Shown here piece after piece: positions 45,654-53,999 of a DNA stretch of 64,000 nt. The notes under the pieces are model-generated. The model was given only the letters and a program-made list of their open reading frames with translations. It had not been told where the DNA came from and made no database searches. Both the position numbers and the translations under genes were made by a program. Position 1 is the first letter of the stretch. Every line of letters starts with the position of its first letter. The DNA lies in NCBI GenBank assembly GCA_036406675.1, contig DASXAO010000047.1, positions 1 through 64,000 on the forward strand. Direction: 5' to 3'. Origin of the DNA: SCGC-AG-212-J23 sp036406675 (GTDB lineage: Bacteria; Pseudomonadota; Gammaproteobacteria; Burkholderiales; SG8-39).

Positions 45654-46319
45654 GCTGAAAATCGGGGTCTGACCCCGATTCTTCTGCGGGGCCTGCGGCA
45701 GCCACTCGGAATCTATGAGCGCACGGCGCGCGCTCGGCAGCGTCACCTGGTAGTCGATGAGGTAGACGGCGAGATCGTCGCCGTGGTCGTCCAGGTGCTT
45801 CTGCTCCAGCACGTGCACGAACGAGCGCTCGAGCTTCGGCGCGCGTGCGTTGCTTGCCTTGACGAAGAGCTCGAAGTAGTGGCGCCCGGTCGCAATCGCG
45901 AAGGGCGCCGCGCGCGCCCGCTCGGCGACGTCGAACAGGATGAACTTGGAGAGCGAGCGCCGCGCGTCGAGCGCGAAGCCGGTGAACGGCTCGATGCAGT
46001 CCTCGCTCAGGCAGCGGCGGGCATGAATGAAGCGCTGCATGTCGACCTCGGCCACCGGCGACAGGAGCACCGGATGGTCCGCCTGCGCTTCGGGCGTCAC
46101 GCGCAGCGCGACCCACTCGATGACGCCGCCGGCGTGGCCGCCGTTGGAGAAGTGCAGCGGAAGGAGCAGGCGCACGCGGCCGCTTGGCCGGGACTCGCGC
46201 GGCAGGATCACGTCGCCGCCCACGATCTCGGGACAGAACTCGAGCTTGCGCATCCTCAGCGCCGTCAGGCCGGCCACGGCGAGCGCGACGATCGAGAGCG
46301 CGAGCGCGACGAACTCCAT
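45642..46319 (-). CDS. Unknown membrane-anchored protein with REP-encoded tail
   Basis: 225 residues. One N-terminal membrane helix (FVALALSIVALAVAGLTAL), then a soluble beta-rich domain with RVRLLLPLHFSNGGHAGGVIEWVALRV and DYQVTLPSARRALIDSEWLP. This is a pattern of small membrane-anchored proteins I cannot name. The final residues (NRGQTPIFSS) are encoded across the palindrome at 45660-45680. The natural C-terminus may have been near LPQAPQK and then been extended by insertion. The gene converges with dnaQ. Confidence 0.65.
   Translation of the reverse strand: MEFVALALSIVALAVAGLTALRMRKLEFCPEIVGGDVILPRESRPSGRVRLLLPLHFSNGGHAGGVIEWVALRVTPEAQADHPVLLSPVAEVDMQRFIHARRCLSEDCIEPFTGFALDARRSLSKFILFDVAERARAAPFAIATGRHYFELFVKASNARAPKLERSFVHVLEQKHLDDHGDDLAVYLIDYQVTLPSARRALIDSEWLPQAPQKNRGQTPIFSSGG
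45660..45680. repeat. REP-like palindromic element between dnaQ and the opposing gene
   Basis: AATCGGGGTC (45660-45669) and GACCCCGATT (45671-45680) with a single T between. Same core as the element at 35195-35217. It starts 7 bp after the dnaQ stop and lies inside the coding 3' end of the opposing gene. Confidence 0.8.
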
Positions 46320-46386
46320 GGCGGCTATTTCAGTCTAGTCGGCGTAACGCGTCCACCTCCGCTGCGCTGCGTTCGGCCTATGCCCC

Positions 46387-46408
46387 GACGCCTTCGGCGT
46401 CATATTTT
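46387..46408 (+). terminator. Small hairpin with short T-run in divergent intergenic gap
   Basis: GACGCC (46387-46392), TTC, GGCGTC (46396-46401) followed by ATATTTT. The shape is terminator-like on the plus strand, yet it sits between two divergent starts (46319 and 46444). It may act as an attenuator in the leader of the acyl-CoA ligase or simply separate the two promoters. Confidence 0.35.
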
Positions 46409-46443
46409 GGAGGTCGTTGGGGGCCGAACGCTATACTGCGGGC

Positions 46444-48081
46444 ATGGCTCCGAAGCCCGATGCCTACGCTCAGGACCTCGACAAAAGCGGCGCCAACTAC
46501 GTCCCGCTGACGCCGCTCTCGTTCATCGAGCGCGCGGCGCGCGTCTATCCCCAACGGCCCTCGGTCCTGCACGGCGGCACCCGCTACACCTGGAGCGAGA
46601 CGTATGCGCGCTGCAGGAGGCTCGCCTCGGCGCTCGCCCGGCGCGGGATCGGCAAGGGCGATACGGTGGCGGTGATGCTGCCGAACATCCCCGCGATGTA
46701 CGAGGCGCATTTCGGCGTGCCCATGTGCGGCGCGGTGCTGAACACGCTCAACACGCGGCTCGACGCCGACGCGATCGCCTTCATGTTGCGGCACGGCGAG
46801 GCGAAAGTCCTGATCACCGACCGCGAGTTCTCCTCGACCATCGAGAAGGTCGATGTCAGGGTTCCGATCATCGACGTGGACGACCCCGAGTACCCGGGCC
46901 CCGGAAAGCGCCTCGGCGACGCCGACTACGAAAGTTTCCTCGAAACCGGGGATCCCGAATATGCGTGGGCCTGGCCCGGGGACGAGTGGGACGCCATCTC
47001 GCTCAACTACACCTCCGGCACGACCGGCGACCCGAAGGGCGTGGTGTACCACCACCGCGGCGCCTACCTGAACGCGGTGTGCAACATCGTCACCTGGAGC
47101 ATGCCGCAGCACGCGGTCTATCTCTGGACGCTGCCGATGTTCCATTGCAACGGCTGGACCTTCCCGTGGACCATGGCGGCGAACGCCGGGACCAACGTCT
47201 GCCTGCGGCGCGTGGAGGCGAAGCCGATATTCGAGCTGATCAAGAAGCACAGGGTCACGCACTACTGCGGCGCGCCGATCGTCCACGGCATGCTGGTCAA
47301 CGCGCCCGACGAGCTCAAGAAGGGCATCGACCACAAGGTGTACGGGATGGTGGCCGCCGCGGCGCCGCCCGCGGCGATGATCGAGGGCATGGAGCGCATG
47401 GGCTTCGACATCACCCACGTCTACGGCCTGACCGAGGTCTACGGCCCCGCCACGGTCTGCGCCAAGCACGAGGAATGGAACGCGCTCGACATCGGCGAGC
47501 GCACCCGCCTCAACGGGCGCCAGGGGGTGCGCTACCTGATGGAGGAGGGCCTCGCGGTGATGGACCCCGAGACCATGAAGCCGGTGCCGGCGGACGGCGA
47601 GACCATGGGCGAGATCATGTTCCGCGGCAACATCACCATGAAGGGCTACCTCAAGAACGACAAGGCGACGCAGGCGGCGTTCGCGGGCGGCTGGTTCCAT
47701 TCGGGCGATCTCGCGGTGGTGCACCCCGACGGCTACGTGAAGATCAAGGACCGCTCCAAGGACATCATCATCTCGGGCGGCGAGAACATCTCGTCCATCG
47801 AGGTCGAGGACGTGCTCTACCGCCACCCGGCGGTGCTCGCCGCAGCCGTGGTCGCCAAGCCCGACGAGCGCTGGGGCGAGACGCCTTGCGCCTTCGTCGA
47901 GCTCAAGCCCGGCGCCAGCGTCACCGAGGTGGACGTGATCCACTTCTGCCGTGCCCATCTCGCGCGGTTCAAGGTGCCGCGCGCGGTCGTGTTCGGCGAG
48001 CTGCCCAAGACCTCGACCGGCAAGATCCAGAAGTTCCTGCTGCGCCAGAGGGCGCGCTCCGCGGCCGCGATCGACACGTGA
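46444..48081 (+). CDS. Fatty-acid/aryl-CoA ligase (AMP-forming)
   Basis: 545 residues of the ANL superfamily, activating a carboxylic acid to its CoA thioester. Motifs: SLNYTSGTTGDPKGV (P-loop), MFHCNGWTFPW, THVYGLTEVYGP, GWFHSGDLAV and the catalytic C-terminal Lys in PKTSTGKIQKFLLR. The FHCNGW and YGLTEVYGP signatures place it in the medium-chain/methylmercaptopropionate-type ligases. It begins a seven-gene run with a crotonase and a Liv-type transporter, implying uptake and CoA-dependent breakdown of an organic acid. An in-frame start 27 bp upstream is possible; this ATG aligns better with the family. Confidence 0.9.
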   Translation: MAPKPDAYAQDLDKSGANYVPLTPLSFIERAARVYPQRPSVLHGGTRYTWSETYARCRRLASALARRGIGKGDTVAVMLPNIPAMYEAHFGVPMCGAVLNTLNTRLDADAIAFMLRHGEAKVLITDREFSSTIEKVDVRVPIIDVDDPEYPGPGKRLGDADYESFLETGDPEYAWAWPGDEWDAISLNYTSGTTGDPKGVVYHHRGAYLNAVCNIVTWSMPQHAVYLWTLPMFHCNGWTFPWTMAANAGTNVCLRRVEAKPIFELIKKHRVTHYCGAPIVHGMLVNAPDELKKGIDHKVYGMVAAAAPPAAMIEGMERMGFDITHVYGLTEVYGPATVCAKHEEWNALDIGERTRLNGRQGVRYLMEEGLAVMDPETMKPVPADGETMGEIMFRGNITMKGYLKNDKATQAAFAGGWFHSGDLAVVHPDGYVKIKDRSKDIIISGGENISSIEVEDVLYRHPAVLAAAVVAKPDERWGETPCAFVELKPGASVTEVDVIHFCRAHLARFKVPRAVVFGELPKTSTGKIQKFLLRQRARSAAAIDT

Positions 48082-48866
48082 GCGCCGTCCCAAAATCGGA
48101 AGAGCTCTTACTGCGAGAGGAGCGTGAAGGCATCTGCACGCTGACCATGAACCGGCCTCAGCAGATGAACCTGCTGACCTCCGAGATGCTTTCCGCCCTG
48201 CAGTCCGCCTTCGATGACGTCTCGAAGGACGACAAAGTGCGGGTCGTCATCCTGGCCGCCGCGGGCAAAGGCTTCTGCGCCGGCCACGACCTGAAGGAGA
48301 TCCGCGCGCTGAAGGAGCAACCGCGGATCGAGCAGCTCTTCGCCCAGTGCAGCCGCATGATGCAGGCCATCACCGCGCTGCCGCAGCCGGTGATCGCGCG
48401 CGTGCAAGGCGCGGCGGCGGCTGCCGGCTGCCAGCTCGTCGCCCAATGCGACCTCGCGGTCGCGTCGCAGGTGGCCAGGTTCACCACGCCGGGCGTCACC
48501 TGGGGATTCTTCTGCTCCACGCCCGGGGTCGCGGTCGGCCGCAACATCTCGCGCAAGCACGCAATGGAGATGCTTCTGACCGGCGATGTCATCGACGCAC
48601 ACAAGGCGCTGGAATGGGGCCTGGTCAACCGGGTGGTCCCGGCCGCTTCGCTCGACGAAGAGACACGCAAGCTGGCAGCGCGGATCGCGGAGAAGCCGCC
48701 CGAAACGACCGCCGCCGGAAAGCGCGCCTTCTACCAGCAGATGGACCTCGGTGTCGCCCGAGCCTACGACCTCGCGAGCCAGGTCATCTCCTCGAGCTTC
48801 GCCCACGCCGAAGGGCGCGAGGGCATGGACGCCTTCATCGACAAGCGAGCGCCGCCGAAGCATTGA
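48078..48866 (+). CDS. Enoyl-CoA hydratase/isomerase family protein (ECHDC3-like)
   Basis: 262 residues of the crotonase fold. Oxyanion-hole segments are GKGFCAGHDLKEI and QGAAAAAGCQLVAQCDLAVAS. The FTTPGVTWGFFCSTPGVAVGRN stretch is characteristic of the ECHDC3-like branch, in which hydratase activity is doubtful because the acidic pair is not conserved. The actual reaction on the CoA ester is therefore open. The GTG start overlaps the ligase stop (GTGA). Confidence 0.88.
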   Translation: MSAVPKSEELLLREEREGICTLTMNRPQQMNLLTSEMLSALQSAFDDVSKDDKVRVVILAAAGKGFCAGHDLKEIRALKEQPRIEQLFAQCSRMMQAITALPQPVIARVQGAAAAAGCQLVAQCDLAVASQVARFTTPGVTWGFFCSTPGVAVGRNISRKHAMEMLLTGDVIDAHKALEWGLVNRVVPAASLDEETRKLAARIAEKPPETTAAGKRAFYQQMDLGVARAYDLASQVISSSFAHAEGREGMDAFIDKRAPPKH

Positions 48867-48879
48867 TTGGCTGTATCAT

Positions 48880-48901
48880 CCGCCCCTGGAGCGAGGGGCG
48901 G
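48880..48901 (+). promoter_or_regulatory. Hairpin overlapping the livG ribosome site
   Basis: CCGCCCCT (48880-48887) pairs perfectly with AGGGGCGG (48894-48901) around GGAGCG. The 3' arm is the only purine-rich ribosome-binding candidate of the next gene and ends right at its TTG. Folding would hide the site, so translation may be damped or require ribosomes arriving from the upstream gene, whose stop is 14 bp before the hairpin. Confidence 0.4.
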
Positions 48902-49657
48902 TTGGCCGACGAAACGATTCTCGAAACGCGCGGGCTGACCAAGGAGTTCAAGGGGTTCGTAGCGGTCAAGGACGTCTCGCTGAAGGTCCGGCGCGGCAGC
49001 ATCCACGCGCTTATCGGTCCGAACGGCGCCGGCAAGACGACGTGCTTCAACCTGCTCACCCACTTCCTTGAGCCGACGCGCGGGCAGATCTTCTTCAAGG
49101 GGCGCGAGATCACCGGCTCGCCGCCCGCGCGCATCGCGCGCATGGGCCTCGTGCGCTCGTTCCAGATCTCGGCGGTCTTTCCGCACCTCACCGTGCTCGA
49201 GAACGTGCGCGTGGCGTTGCAGAGGAAGCGCGGCGCGTCGTTCGATTTCTGGAGATCGGAAAAAATCCTGAAAACGCTCGATGAGCCCGCCCGCGAGCTC
49301 ATCGCCGCGGTGGGCCTGTCCGATTTCGAGGAGACCGTGGCGGTCGAGCTGCCCTACGGGCGCAAGCGCGCGCTCGAGATCGCGACCACGCTCGCGCTCG
49401 ACCCGGAGATGATGCTGCTCGACGAGCCCACCGCCGGCATGACGCATGCCGACGTGGAGCGGATCAGCGCGCTCATCAGGAAGGTGTCGGCGAACCGCAC
49501 CGTGCTCATGGTCGAGCACAACCTCTCGGTCGTCTCCACGCTTTCGGACCGGATCACGGTGCTCCAGCGCGGCGAGATCCTCGCCGAAGGCGATTACGCG
49601 ACGGTGTCGAAGAATCCGCAGGTCGTCGAGGCCTACCTGGGGGCGGGGCATGCTTGA
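48902..49657 (+). CDS. livG: HAAT-family ABC transporter ATPase (LivG-like)
   Basis: 251 residues. Walker A GPNGAGKTTC, Walker B MMLLDEPTAGM and LMVEHNLSVV are intact; the signature region is the weaker LPYGRKRALEIA form found in LivG proteins. It powers import of amino acids, short-chain amides or organic acids by the LivHM channel. The TTG start directly follows the 3' arm of a hairpin. It overlaps livF by 8 bp. Confidence 0.9.
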   Translation: MADETILETRGLTKEFKGFVAVKDVSLKVRRGSIHALIGPNGAGKTTCFNLLTHFLEPTRGQIFFKGREITGSPPARIARMGLVRSFQISAVFPHLTVLENVRVALQRKRGASFDFWRSEKILKTLDEPARELIAAVGLSDFEETVAVELPYGRKRALEIATTLALDPEMMLLDEPTAGMTHADVERISALIRKVSANRTVLMVEHNLSVVSTLSDRITVLQRGEILAEGDYATVSKNPQVVEAYLGAGHA

Positions 49658-50342
49658 GGTAAGAGGACTCAATGCCTGGTACGGCGAATCGCACATCCTC
49701 CACGGCATGGACTTCGACGTCGGCGAAGGCGAGGTGGTGACCCTTCTCGGCCGCAACGGCGCCGGCAAGACCACCACCATGAAGTCGATCATGGGCATGG
49801 TCGGCCGCAGGACGGGTTCAATAAAATTCAAGAATGAGGAATTGATTGGACTGCCGTCCAATCGCGTCGCGCGCCTGGGAATCGCGTTCTGCCCCGAGGA
49901 GCGCGGCATCTTCGCGAGCCTCGACGTGGAGGAGAACCTGATGCTGCCGCCGCAGGTGGCCGCGGGCGGCCTCGAGGTGCAGCGGATCTTCGAGCTCTTT
50001 CCCAACCTGCGCGAGCGCCTGAGGAGCCAGGGCACCAAGCTCTCCGGCGGCGAGCAGCAGATGCTCGCCATCGGCCGGATCCTGCGGACCGGGGCGCGGC
50101 TCTTGCTGCTCGACGAGCCGACCGAGGGCCTCGCCCCGGTGATCGTGCAGCAGATCGGCCGCACGATCTCGCGGCTGAAGCAGCAGGGCTTCACCATCCT
50201 GCTGGTGGAGCAGAATTTCAGGTTCGCCCAGACGGTGGCCGACCGGCACTATATCGTCGAGCACGGGCGGGTCGTGGACATGGTCCCCGGGGCCCAACTC
50301 GAGGCCAACATGGGACGCGTGCACGAGTATCTCGGAGTCTGA
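49650..50342 (+). CDS. livF: HAAT-family ABC transporter ATPase (LivF-like)
   Basis: 230 residues with GRNGAGKTTT, the LivF-type FCPEERGIFASLDVEENL segment, signature LSGGEQQML, Walker B LLLLDEPTEGL and LLVEQN. It pairs with the LivG-like protein as the second ATPase of the importer. The ATG overlaps the livG end. Confidence 0.93.
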   Translation: MLEVRGLNAWYGESHILHGMDFDVGEGEVVTLLGRNGAGKTTTMKSIMGMVGRRTGSIKFKNEELIGLPSNRVARLGIAFCPEERGIFASLDVEENLMLPPQVAAGGLEVQRIFELFPNLRERLRSQGTKLSGGEQQMLAIGRILRTGARLLLLDEPTEGLAPVIVQQIGRTISRLKQQGFTILLVEQNFRFAQTVADRHYIVEHGRVVDMVPGAQLEANMGRVHEYLGV

Positions 50343-50367
50343 TTTCATAACTATGAAGGAGATGAAG

Positions 50368-51588
50368 ATGTCTGCAGTACGCAAGCTGAGTGCAGCGGTG
50401 GGCCTGGCGCTCGCCGCAATGGGCGCACCGATGGTGGCAAATGCTCAGGTGTCCGACGGCGTCATCAAGATCGGGGTGCTGTCCGACATGTCGAGCCTCT
50501 ATGCCGACATCGGCGGTCCCGGGTCGGTCGTGGCCGCGCGCATGGCGGTCGAGGACTTCGGCGCCGCGAAGAAGGGCATGAAGGTCGAGATCGTCTCGGC
50601 CGACCACCAGAACAAGCCCGACGTCGGCTCGGCCATCGCGCGCCAGTGGTACGACGTCGACAAGGTCGACGCGATCGTCGACGTGCCGACCTCGTCGGTC
50701 GCGCTGGCGGTGAGCCAGGTCACAAAAGACAAGGGCAAGGCGTTCCTGGTGTCGGGCGCCGCGACCTCCGACCTGACCGGCAAGGCCTGCTCGCCGAACA
50801 CCGTGCACTGGACCTACGACACCTGGATGCTCGCGAACGGCACCGGCAGCGCGATCGTCAAGAGCGGCGGCAACACCTGGTTCTTCATCACCGCCGACTA
50901 CGCCTTCGGCCACGCGCTCGAGCGCGACACCGAGCAGGTGGTGCTGAAGAACGGCGGCAAGGTGCTCGGCAAGGTGCGCCATCCGCTCAACGCGCAGGAT
51001 TTCTCCTCGTTCCTGCTGCAGGCGCAGGCGTCCAAGGCGAAGATCATCGGGCTCGCCAACGCCGGCGGCGACACCATCAATTCGATCAAGCAGGCGGCCG
51101 AGTTCGGCATCGTCGAGCGCGGCCAGAACCTCGCCGGGATGCTGGTCTTCATCAGCGACGTGCACGGCCTCGGCCTCACCACCGCGCAGGGGCTGATCTT
51201 CACCGAGACGTTCTACTGGGACCTGAACGACCAGACGCGCGCCTTCACCAAGCGCTTCGCGCCGCAGAACAACAACAAGTACCCGACCATGGTGCAGGCG
51301 GGCGTGTACTCGGCGGTGCTGCACTACCTGAAGGCGGTCGAAGCCGGCAAGACCGACGACGGCACCAAGGTGGTGGCGAAGATGAAGGAGCTGCCGACCG
51401 ACGATCCGCTTTTCGGCAAGGGACGCGTCCGCGCCGACGGCCGCAAGATCCACCCGGCCTACCTCGTCGAGGTGAAGAAGCCGGTCGAGTCGAAGGGGCC
51501 TTACGACTATTACAAGATCAAGGCCCAGATTCCCGCCGACCAGGCGTTCCGACCGGAGAAAGAGGGAGGGTGTTCACTCGTCAAGTAG
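50368..51588 (+). CDS. HAAT-family periplasmic substrate-binding protein (LivJ-like)
   Basis: 406 residues: signal peptide (LSAAVGLALAAMGAPMVANA), then a two-lobed Peripla_BP_6 domain (VIKIGVLSDMSSLYADIGGPG, DHQNKPDVGSAIARQWYD, FFITADYAFGHALERD). AAGGAG lies six bases before this ATG; the ATG at 50353 has none. Proteins of this ABC class next to an acyl-CoA ligase often bind aromatic or aliphatic acids rather than leucine, so the ligand is open. Confidence 0.92.
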   Translation: MSAVRKLSAAVGLALAAMGAPMVANAQVSDGVIKIGVLSDMSSLYADIGGPGSVVAARMAVEDFGAAKKGMKVEIVSADHQNKPDVGSAIARQWYDVDKVDAIVDVPTSSVALAVSQVTKDKGKAFLVSGAATSDLTGKACSPNTVHWTYDTWMLANGTGSAIVKSGGNTWFFITADYAFGHALERDTEQVVLKNGGKVLGKVRHPLNAQDFSSFLLQAQASKAKIIGLANAGGDTINSIKQAAEFGIVERGQNLAGMLVFISDVHGLGLTTAQGLIFTETFYWDLNDQTRAFTKRFAPQNNNKYPTMVQAGVYSAVLHYLKAVEAGKTDDGTKVVAKMKELPTDDPLFGKGRVRADGRKIHPAYLVEVKKPVESKGPYDYYKIKAQIPADQAFRPEKEGGCSLVK

Positions 51589-51622
51589 CCTCCTCGGGTT
51601 GAGTTAGCAAAAAGCCAGGCCG

Positions 51623-52510
51623 ATGCCAGAGATCTTCGGCATTCCGTCGGCGGCGCTGTTCGGCCAGCTGTTGATCGGCCTGATCAACGGCTCGTTCTAC
51701 GCGCTCCTGTCGCTCGGCCTGGCGGTGATCTTCGGGCTGCTCAACATCATCAACTTCACGCACGGCGCCCAGTACATGCTGGGCGCCTTCTGCGCCTACT
51801 TCCTGCTGAACCGGCTCGGCGTCGGCTACTGGTGGTCGCTCCTCATCGCGCCGCTCGCCGTCGGCGCCTTCGGCGTGCTGATCGAGCGCACCATGCTGAA
51901 GCCGCTCTACAAGCTGGATCATCTCTACGGCCTGCTCCTCACCTTCGGGCTCGCGCTGGTGATCCAGGGGCTGTTCCGCAACGAGTTCGGCTCCTCCGGC
52001 CTGCCGTACCCGATCGCCAAGGAGCTCGCCGGCGGCCGCAACCTCGGCTTCATGTTCCTGCCGAACTACCGCGCCTGGGTGGTCGGCGCGTCGCTCGTCA
52101 TCTGCATCGGCACCTGGTTCGTGATCGAGCGCACCAAGCTCGGCTCGTACCTGCGCGCCGCGACGGAGAACCCGGCGCTGGTGCAGGCGTTCGGCATCAA
52201 CGTGCCGCGCATGATCACGCTCACCTACGGCTTCGGCGTGGCGCTCGCCGCGCTCGCCGGCGTGATGGCGGCGCCGATCTACCAGGTGAGCCCGCAGATG
52301 GGCTCCGACCTCATCATCGTGGTGTTCGCCGTGGTCGTGATCGGCGGCATGGGCTCGATCATGGGCTCGATCGTGACCGGCTTCGGCCTGGGGATCATCG
52401 AGGGGCTGACCAAGGTGTTCTACCCCGAGGCTTCGAACACGGTGATCTTCATCATCATGGCGATCGTGCTCCTGATCAAGCCGGCCGGCCTGTTCGGAAC
52501 CCAGAGATGA
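51623..52510 (+). CDS. livH: HAAT-family permease (LivH-like)
   Basis: 295 residues, about eight membrane helices. Typical LivH segments: GQLLIGLINGSFYALLSLGLA, NIINFTHGAQYMLGAF, TKLGSYLRAATENPALVQAFGIN (coupling loop) and IEGLTKVFYPEASN. Forms the inner-membrane pore with the LivM-like protein, which begins in its stop. Confidence 0.93.
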   Translation: MPEIFGIPSAALFGQLLIGLINGSFYALLSLGLAVIFGLLNIINFTHGAQYMLGAFCAYFLLNRLGVGYWWSLLIAPLAVGAFGVLIERTMLKPLYKLDHLYGLLLTFGLALVIQGLFRNEFGSSGLPYPIAKELAGGRNLGFMFLPNYRAWVVGASLVICIGTWFVIERTKLGSYLRAATENPALVQAFGINVPRMITLTYGFGVALAALAGVMAAPIYQVSPQMGSDLIIVVFAVVVIGGMGSIMGSIVTGFGLGIIEGLTKVFYPEASNTVIFIIMAIVLLIKPAGLFGTQR

Positions 52511-53427
52511 GGCACCAGTACATCGGCATCGCGGTGATGGCGGCGCTCTTCGCGGCCGCGCCGCTCGTGGTCTACCCGGTGTTCATGATGAAGGCGATGT
52601 GCTTCGCGCTGTTCGCCTGCGCCTTCAACCTGCTGATCGGCTTCGGCGGGCTGCTCTCGTTCGGCCACGCCATGTTCCTCGGCACCGCCGGCTACGCCAC
52701 CGCCCACGCGGCCAAGATCTGGGGCCTGCCGCCCGAGCTCGCCATCCTGTTCGGCGCGGCGTGCTCGTTCGCGCTCTCGATCGTCACCGGCCTGCTCGCG
52801 ATCCGGCGCCTGGGCATCTATTTCGCGATGATCACCCTCGCGCTCGCGCAGATGATCTTCTTCTTCTACCTGCAGTCGTCCTTCACCGGCGGCGAGGACG
52901 GCATCCAGTCGGTGCCGCGCGGCAGGCTCTTCGGCTTCATCGACCTCGCCAACATCTGGGCGATGTACTACACCACGTTCGTGGTGTTCATCGCCGGCTT
53001 TCTCCTCATCTACCGCGTGATCCACTCGCCGTTCGGCCAGGTGCTGAAGTCGATCCGCGAGAACGAGGCGCGCTCGACGTCCCTCGGCTACGACAGCGTG
53101 CGCTACAAGTTCATGGCGTTCGTGCTCTCGGGCACGCTCGCCGGCGTCGCCGGCTCGGTCAAGGCGCTCGTGTTCCAGCTCGCCTCGCTCACCGACGTGC
53201 ACTGGACCATGTCGGGCGAGGTGGTGCTGATGACGCTCCTCGGCGGCCTCGGCACCATCTTCGGCCCGGTGGTCGGCGCCTTCATCATCATCACGATGGA
53301 GAATTACCTCGCGCAGCTCGGCGCCTGGGTGACCGTGGTGCAGGGCGTGATCTTCGTCATTTGCGTGCTCACCTTCCGCCGCGGCGTGATCGGCGAGATC
53401 GCCCACTTCATCAAGAAGCCACTTTAG
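52507..53427 (+). CDS. livM: HAAT-family permease (LivM-like)
   Basis: 306 residues with eight or so helices. LivM-type segments: NLLIGFGGLLSFGHAMFLG, SPFGQVLKSIRENEARSTSLG (coupling loop) and LGGLGTIFGPVVGAF. It completes a five-component importer (livG-livF-binding protein-livH-livM) coexpressed with the CoA ligase and crotonase. ATGA overlap with livH. Confidence 0.93.
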   Translation: MRHQYIGIAVMAALFAAAPLVVYPVFMMKAMCFALFACAFNLLIGFGGLLSFGHAMFLGTAGYATAHAAKIWGLPPELAILFGAACSFALSIVTGLLAIRRLGIYFAMITLALAQMIFFFYLQSSFTGGEDGIQSVPRGRLFGFIDLANIWAMYYTTFVVFIAGFLLIYRVIHSPFGQVLKSIRENEARSTSLGYDSVRYKFMAFVLSGTLAGVAGSVKALVFQLASLTDVHWTMSGEVVLMTLLGGLGTIFGPVVGAFIIITMENYLAQLGAWVTVVQGVIFVICVLTFRRGVIGEIAHFIKKPL

Positions 53428-53449
53428 CGGTGCCACGAGGGGTAGTTGC

Positions 53450-53983
53450 ATGCCTGTGATCGTCGAGGGCATTTCCGTTGTGACCCGCGCCGACGCGATC
53501 GCGTCAAAGCTGCAAGACGGAACGAAGGGATTTCTAGCCTTCGTCCCCAACCAGACCTATTGCAGCGACGAAGAACTAACGCGGGTCGGGTTCATGACGC
53601 CCATGGATACAGAGGCATTTGTTCGCCGACTCACGAGTGCCGGTCTGATCCATCTTAAGGATGGCGCAGCAATTGATATTGTTGTGGTTGATCAGCTGAC
53701 GGGGCCGCTCTCGTCTTGCTCCTGGATCGAGTATGGACAAATCGCCATAGACAGCGCCCGAACCCAAAGAGTGGCTGTTTGTAGGCTGAAGGGAAGCGGG
53801 TCCAACCGAGTTGTAATGCCGTCCGGTTGGACGTTTGAGAAGTCGCTAAGCAACTCTCACAAATTTGTTCCAACGGAGCAGGTGGCGACAACGATGAAGT
53901 TCCTGCGCCACGAGAACGGAGTGGATGTATACCTTGATTTGGTCACAGGCAAAGAGAAGTATGTAGGACGCACTGGGGCGTAG
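53450..53983 (+). CDS. Unknown protein, 177 aa, AT-richer than surroundings
   Basis: No family firmly recognised. Soluble, no signal peptide or membrane helix. It opens with VIVEGISVVTRADAIASKL, followed by AFVPNQTYCSDEELTRVGFMTP and a central domain with DIVVVDQLTGPL. The coding sequence is visibly poorer in G+C than the genes around it and uses codons rare elsewhere in the window (CTA, AGA, ATA). This suggests recent acquisition. It follows the livM stop by 22 bp but is probably not part of that pathway. Confidence 0.65.
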   Translation: MPVIVEGISVVTRADAIASKLQDGTKGFLAFVPNQTYCSDEELTRVGFMTPMDTEAFVRRLTSAGLIHLKDGAAIDIVVVDQLTGPLSSCSWIEYGQIAIDSARTQRVAVCRLKGSGSNRVVMPSGWTFEKSLSNSHKFVPTEQVATTMKFLRHENGVDVYLDLVTGKEKYVGRTGA

Positions 53984-53999
53984 CATCTCGCTGGGCTGG

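Noticed and set aside
50353..50367. Upstream ATG as start of the LivJ-like protein
   Set aside because: No ribosome site before it. The AAGGAG within these bases serves the ATG at 50368, which also gives a standard signal peptide.
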